Part shown: positions 59,598-64,000 of the stretch, one piece after another
How positions within the stretch are numbered: position 1 is the first letter of the stretch
Layout of the letters: the number at the start of each line of letters is the position of its first letter
From: Oxyruncus cristatus
Lineage: Eukaryota > Chordata > Aves > Passeriformes > Cotingidae
Length of the DNA: 64,000 nt
Reading direction: 5' to 3'
NCBI GenBank assembly: GCA_013399855.1
Contig: VXAY01001313.1
Location: 1,101,084-1,165,083, forward strand
The notes under the pieces: model-generated
What the model saw: only the letters and a program-made list of their open reading frames with translations
Told to the model about the DNA's origin: nothing
Databases searched by the model: none
Translations under genes and position numbers: made by a program

Positions 59598-61116
59598 AAA
59601 TTCCTATAATCATTGATAGTGTTCTGTTTAAGTACCAGCTGTACTGTGTTTAAGGTACAGGAGTTCTCCTTTTGCTTCTCGTCCTCCTGTGCGGCAGGAA
59701 CTGTGTTCTGTGGGCAAAATAATACAGATTTATTCATGCAGACACGGGGGAGCAAACACCAGCAGTTCATTTATCATCAACTAGGATTTGACTATGTCTC
59801 TTAAAATGGTTGTATTAGAAGATTTTAGAGTTCAGCAGCTGAACAAAATCTGCTTTTGCTAGCCATGGTAAGTCAGACAACAAACTGCCATTTCATGAGC
59901 ATATACTTAAGCTGTTGCAATGAATTATGGCACAGCATATCCCCATTATTCTCAGTCTAACTTGTTGAGTGAAAACAAAATAATAAAGTGTCTGCTGAAA
60001 CGGTGATGGAGGTCAGACTCTGACCCATATTTAATGTTGTTAAATTACAGAATGACATCAGTGGAATATGGATTGTCATCTACTGACATCTTGTTCAACA
60101 GAAAACTGAAAACAGGGTTGTCTGGGCTGCTAGAAGTGTATGTCTGAGTCAGTGGGTCCTTGTTGGCATGCAGAGCCATAGTTAAGACAAAACAAAAATA
60201 CCCAGTATGATTTTAGGTCCCAGAAGCTCCAAATGCTTCACAAAAATGAAGCTGTGCACACCTATGATGGGAAGCCCCGTCTGCAAACAGCACAGGTGTC
60301 AAAATATGTAGCCTTGCATAGGTGTGTGTCACATCACTCAGGTGTGTCCTGTGGAGAACTAGGTGACCTTCTTCCAACCCCAACAAGTAGGAGATACACC
60401 AAATTGGTGCCACAGAGGAAAAAACTCCAAGGGACTACAATGAACAGGGTCTGGGATAGAACAGAAGCAGAACACCTGAAATGAATAGAGAAAAGGAGTC
60501 ACGCTTGTTTCCCAGCACTGGGAGCCAATGCAGCCCCAGCCTGAAAGGGGTGACTGTGCAGTCCTGTGTCTACACTCCTCTGGAAACGCCTACATGTCAT
60601 GCCAGGAGAGCCGTGACTGGCTCTCACCAGGTGCATCCTCCCTCTGACATTGGAAATTACCTTGTCATCACTGGGGGATGCAGTTCTTTACCTGTGGGGG
60701 AGTTCTTAATTGTACTGGCTGTTTCAGCTCTTCTCTTTCTGTGTAGTCCACTTTGTGCAATGGAGAGTCAAATACTGAAATTAATCATAACATATTTTCT
60801 CTTGAATACAGTGGCTAGCCTGGTCTATACAACCATAGCACCATTTCCTTCTTTGCTCCTTTGTTTTCCCTTAAAAAGGGAAGGAGGTTGTCAGGCCTGT
60901 CGTGGAGGTTGAATTGTCAACCTGTGAACTCCATCAGGTTATAGTATTCTTTGGATTAAATTTTTCTCCATAGCCTCATACTTTGGAATAATACATTTTA
61001 TAAAATTTAGGGACAGAATTGAATCTTTGGGAAACAGTGAATCTTAAGTAGATTTTTCACTCCTTTCTCAAAAGCAAAGATTTTAGGGTGTTTCTTGGGG
61101 CTTTTTGTTGTTTGTA

Positions 61117-61134
61117 TTTTTTTTTTTTTTTTTT
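61117..61134. repeat. Poly(T) run, 18 nt
   Basis: A T18 homopolymer preceded by T/G-rich sequence (gggtgtttcttggggctttttgttg style). Confidence 0.9.
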
Positions 61135-61719
61135 CCTGGACTTATGTTTATTTTCAGTACCTGGAAACACATGGAAACAAAAAAACAGAGGGGTGGAAAG
61201 AAAGGAAATGGAAAAGAAAGATCTTAAGGTCTACAAGCATGCAGACCATGAGGTTAATGGATGCACCAGCATTCTGCCTATCTGTTCTAGATCACTAACA
61301 CCATCTCGATGGTGCCATTTGAGAGTTGTTCCAGGACATCAGCTTTCTTTAAGAAATACCCCACCTCACCACTGACCTTATTTTTTGAACATAATGTTAG
61401 ACCTAGAGGATAGAAGGTAATGGATGGGAACTAATTTAATCTGAGCAGTTGTGAGTGTTGGATGAAGCTGTTCTGACTGCATGTTGACTTTCCAGGTAGT
61501 GTCAAGGTACAAAGTTTTGTTCAGATTTCAAAACTGCCATCAGTTCAAATTGCTGTGACAACACATCGAGTCAAGTAAGGATGTTCCAAGACTCTTCCTT
61601 AGCCATCCTGACAAAGCTGCTATTTAGCATCCCCAAATGCTGGTGTTCATTTCTTGGTCAAATCAATCTGAGTTTCGGATGTGACAGAAATGCCATGCAG
61701 GAACTGAGATTACCAATAT

Positions 61720-61766
61720 TTTTTTGTTGCAGTTGTTTTTTTTTTTTGTTTGTTTGTTTTTTTTTC
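61720..61766. repeat. T/G-rich low-complexity tract
   Basis: T runs with gtttgtttgttt units, on the same strand and of the same texture as the tracts at 8.7, 21.0 and 21.6 kb. Confidence 0.85.
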
Positions 61767-64000
61767 CTATTTCCCTTTCAAATTATGACTGCAGAGAAAA
61801 TATCTTTAAAAATGCAGCTGGATTCTACTCTCATGCCGTACTAGTGTAGCTTCATTACTTTGATGTGGTTCCTCCTTACGTCTGCGTTAGTATCAAAAGA
61901 ATACAGCTTTTTATTTTTGGAACATGGAAACCATTCTGAATAGGCCACACTTGCCTCCTGCATATACTCTCAACTCAAACTAAACACGTTTTGATATCTA
62001 AAAGAGTAATTAAGAAAAAGGTCCTTTGTAATATGTCTCCATTTTATTGGTGTTTCAAAATGCTAATGCTGAAATATACCATAAAAGAGTAATTTCATTG
62101 TGCTTGTAGACCAACAAAATACAGATAATACAGGATCCCTCTACAAAATTAAGTCTCTTGTCAAAATACCCATATATTAACCAGAGATCACTGAGTCATT
62201 TAGCAGCTATTGTGGGAGAGTGCTGAAGGTTTCTTCCTTAAATAATCAACTTTCTACTGAAGATGATTAGTGCTCTTAGGAGGGAGAATTAACATGAGAG
62301 AAAAATATCTTTTTTGTCTTTTAATATATCACTTTCTGATGTTTGTAAATTGCTTTGCACCTAATAGGTATACGTAATAGTTGTTAAAAATATTGGGCTA
62401 TAAAGAAGTCAGATTCTCTTAAAAATATGGCATTTTCTGGGGTGGAGGCATATGTAAGCATATTGCATGATATCTGAAAAAAGGTGAAAATTCCTAAAAA
62501 TATGGATCTTAATTTCTTGAATAATGTATTTTCATGTGTCTGTGATCTAAAGTGCAAACTCCTTGAAAAACCTCATGTCATATATATACTATCCCATATG
62601 TAATATAATTGGTTTCGACTATAAACTACCCACACAGGGAATTCAGTGTGCTTGGTGCTCTTTCGGAAGAGGCACCACATTGCAGAGATGGTGTTTTGGA
62701 TCTATCAGTGCAGTTGCATGTGCTCATACCTTCCAGCCCACAAGTGATCCCCATGACCTCAGCACCCCTAGTCACAAGTGTAACACACGCCAAATACTTC
62801 TCTGATTTCTTGTTTTAAGGCCTATTCCAAAAATATCTCCCAGCAACTGTTAATGTGGGTTCCTCTCTTCAACCCCAGTTAGTAAGTCTGCAAGTATTTT
62901 TGGTTGTTTGCTTATCTTTGAGATGTCTCAAGACATCGGCAGGGAGAAAGGAGGTACACACTGACAGGTTGTGTGGTCTTGTGAGCATCACTTTCCCCTA
63001 AAAGAGGGAGGTCCTAAAGAGGACCCCAAAGAGGTCCTTAGTGCTCGGATGCATGCTCCATGTGGCATACATTTAGGTGCACCGCAGTGTTTCTCAGTTT
63101 CCTCTTCTTCTCAGAGATATTAAAGTCTGCCATTCCTCTCCACTCCCCAGATTTTCTTGTAATAAGCAGATTTGCTTATTACATGGTGACATGATGTGGA
63201 AAATACCCTCACGGAGCATATGGGGGAGTGAGAATCACAGAGAGCTGCTTAGTCCTGAAGTGGAATCCTTTAGAGATAACAGAAAAATAAAAGAAAAGGT
63301 TTTACCTGAAGGGACTTAAATAGTATGGCTCAGGGGATGGGAGGAGGGCACAGAGGGGAAAACTGTCAGGCTGGAAATAATGGGGTTATAAGGATAAGAA
63401 AAGGTCAGTTTGATGCTGCAGACAGAGAAGGCTTGGATATACATTTCAGCTTTCAGTGCTTGGAGAAGCAGGAAGTTCAGATAGTTTTTGGCTACTTCCA
63501 CTAGCAGGTTTTCAGTGCAGCACTCTGAAAAGAAGTGGTTGAACCAGCAGTGCAATAAATATTTTTCAAGCTCCATATAAGAATCCTCATCTTTCCAGGA
63601 CAGAGAGCCTCCTGCACTGAATGGAACTGTGGGATCTAAAAATAACAAATGCTTTGTTCCCTGTGGTTTTTGGAGAGAGCCAACAAGGAAAAGCTCTTTT
63701 ACTTTGCCTAAAAACAGGTAGCAGGTCCCACAGTTGTCTAGGGAAGGGAGAAGGGAAAAGAAGGTGGCATTTGAATTTTAACTACAGAGAGGAGAAACAG
63801 ATGTTGGCTGAGTTGAGGACTCAAAAGTACTGGGACTGTTCAGGCAAAGTTGCTGTGGTTTTGTCTATTTTTTTTTTTTCAGAGAGGAAAGAAGGGCTTT
63901 TCCTTATGCTGGTGTGTTTACTTGGAAGGGATAGCACGGGGTGGGGGCAAGCAGGGGGAAGAGGAGGCCTTGAGACAGCATGTGAGAAGGAACATGAAAT

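Larger units (their letters stand above)
55256..64000. other. Noncoding DNA
   Basis: No gene was recognised. The longest frame runs from a true ATG at 60481 to 60912 (143 codons) and has two hydrophobic stretches near residues 73-93 and 96-128, but no known domain. Simple runs are A16 (57044-57059), (TA)n (59583-59597), T18 (61117-61134) and a T/G tract (61720-61766). A short inverted repeat lies at 59195-59220. Alternating ggtcct/aggacc motifs lie at 63010-63036. Confidence 0.55.

Overview
The window looks like noncoding bird DNA, either intergenic or inside a very long intron. It is AT-rich, CpG-poor and low in repeats. The bird assignment rests mainly on one clear CR1 LINE tail at about 14741-15030. 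It carries the ATTCTATG octamer 3' end and the C-terminus of the CR1 reverse-transcriptase protein, a combination typical of birds. A solo retroviral LTR lies just beside it, and I see none of the Alu/B1/L1 sequence that marks mammals. I cannot name the species or order. No complete protein-coding gene, rRNA, tRNA or CRISPR array was recognised. Open frames reach only about 190 codons. I read these as the longest chance frames expected in 64 kb of AT-rich sequence, because none resembles a family I know.

Layout. 1-7.04 kb is ordinary noncoding DNA with one small nested hairpin. 7.04-7.81 kb is the most unusual structure: a repeat unit of about 191 bp, present in both orientations, forming 162-bp inverted arms (about 93% identical by hand count) around an 88-bp spacer. 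7.8-14.0 kb is noncoding and holds T- or T/G-rich tracts and a 37-base assembly gap. 14.00-14.61 kb is a solo LTR with a TATA box, a poly(A) signal and near-matching 5-bp flanks. 14.74-15.03 kb is the CR1 tail. About 17.0-18.5 kb is purine-rich on the plus strand. 21.0-21.7 kb has two T/G-rich tracts. A MIR/L2-like scrap sits near 24.4 kb, and a second gap (81 N) lies at 27.75 kb beside an A-rich run.

The right half (28-64 kb) is unique noncoding sequence. It holds two weak exon-like segments (34.35 and 35.96 kb), several exact palindromes or hairpins (37.0, 44.3, 45.7, 50.2, 55.2 and 59.2 kb) and a homeodomain-motif-rich stretch near 43.7 kb that looks like a candidate conserved enhancer. 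No genes can be shown to work together here. If the window has a function, it is most likely regulatory or an intron or noncoding transcript.
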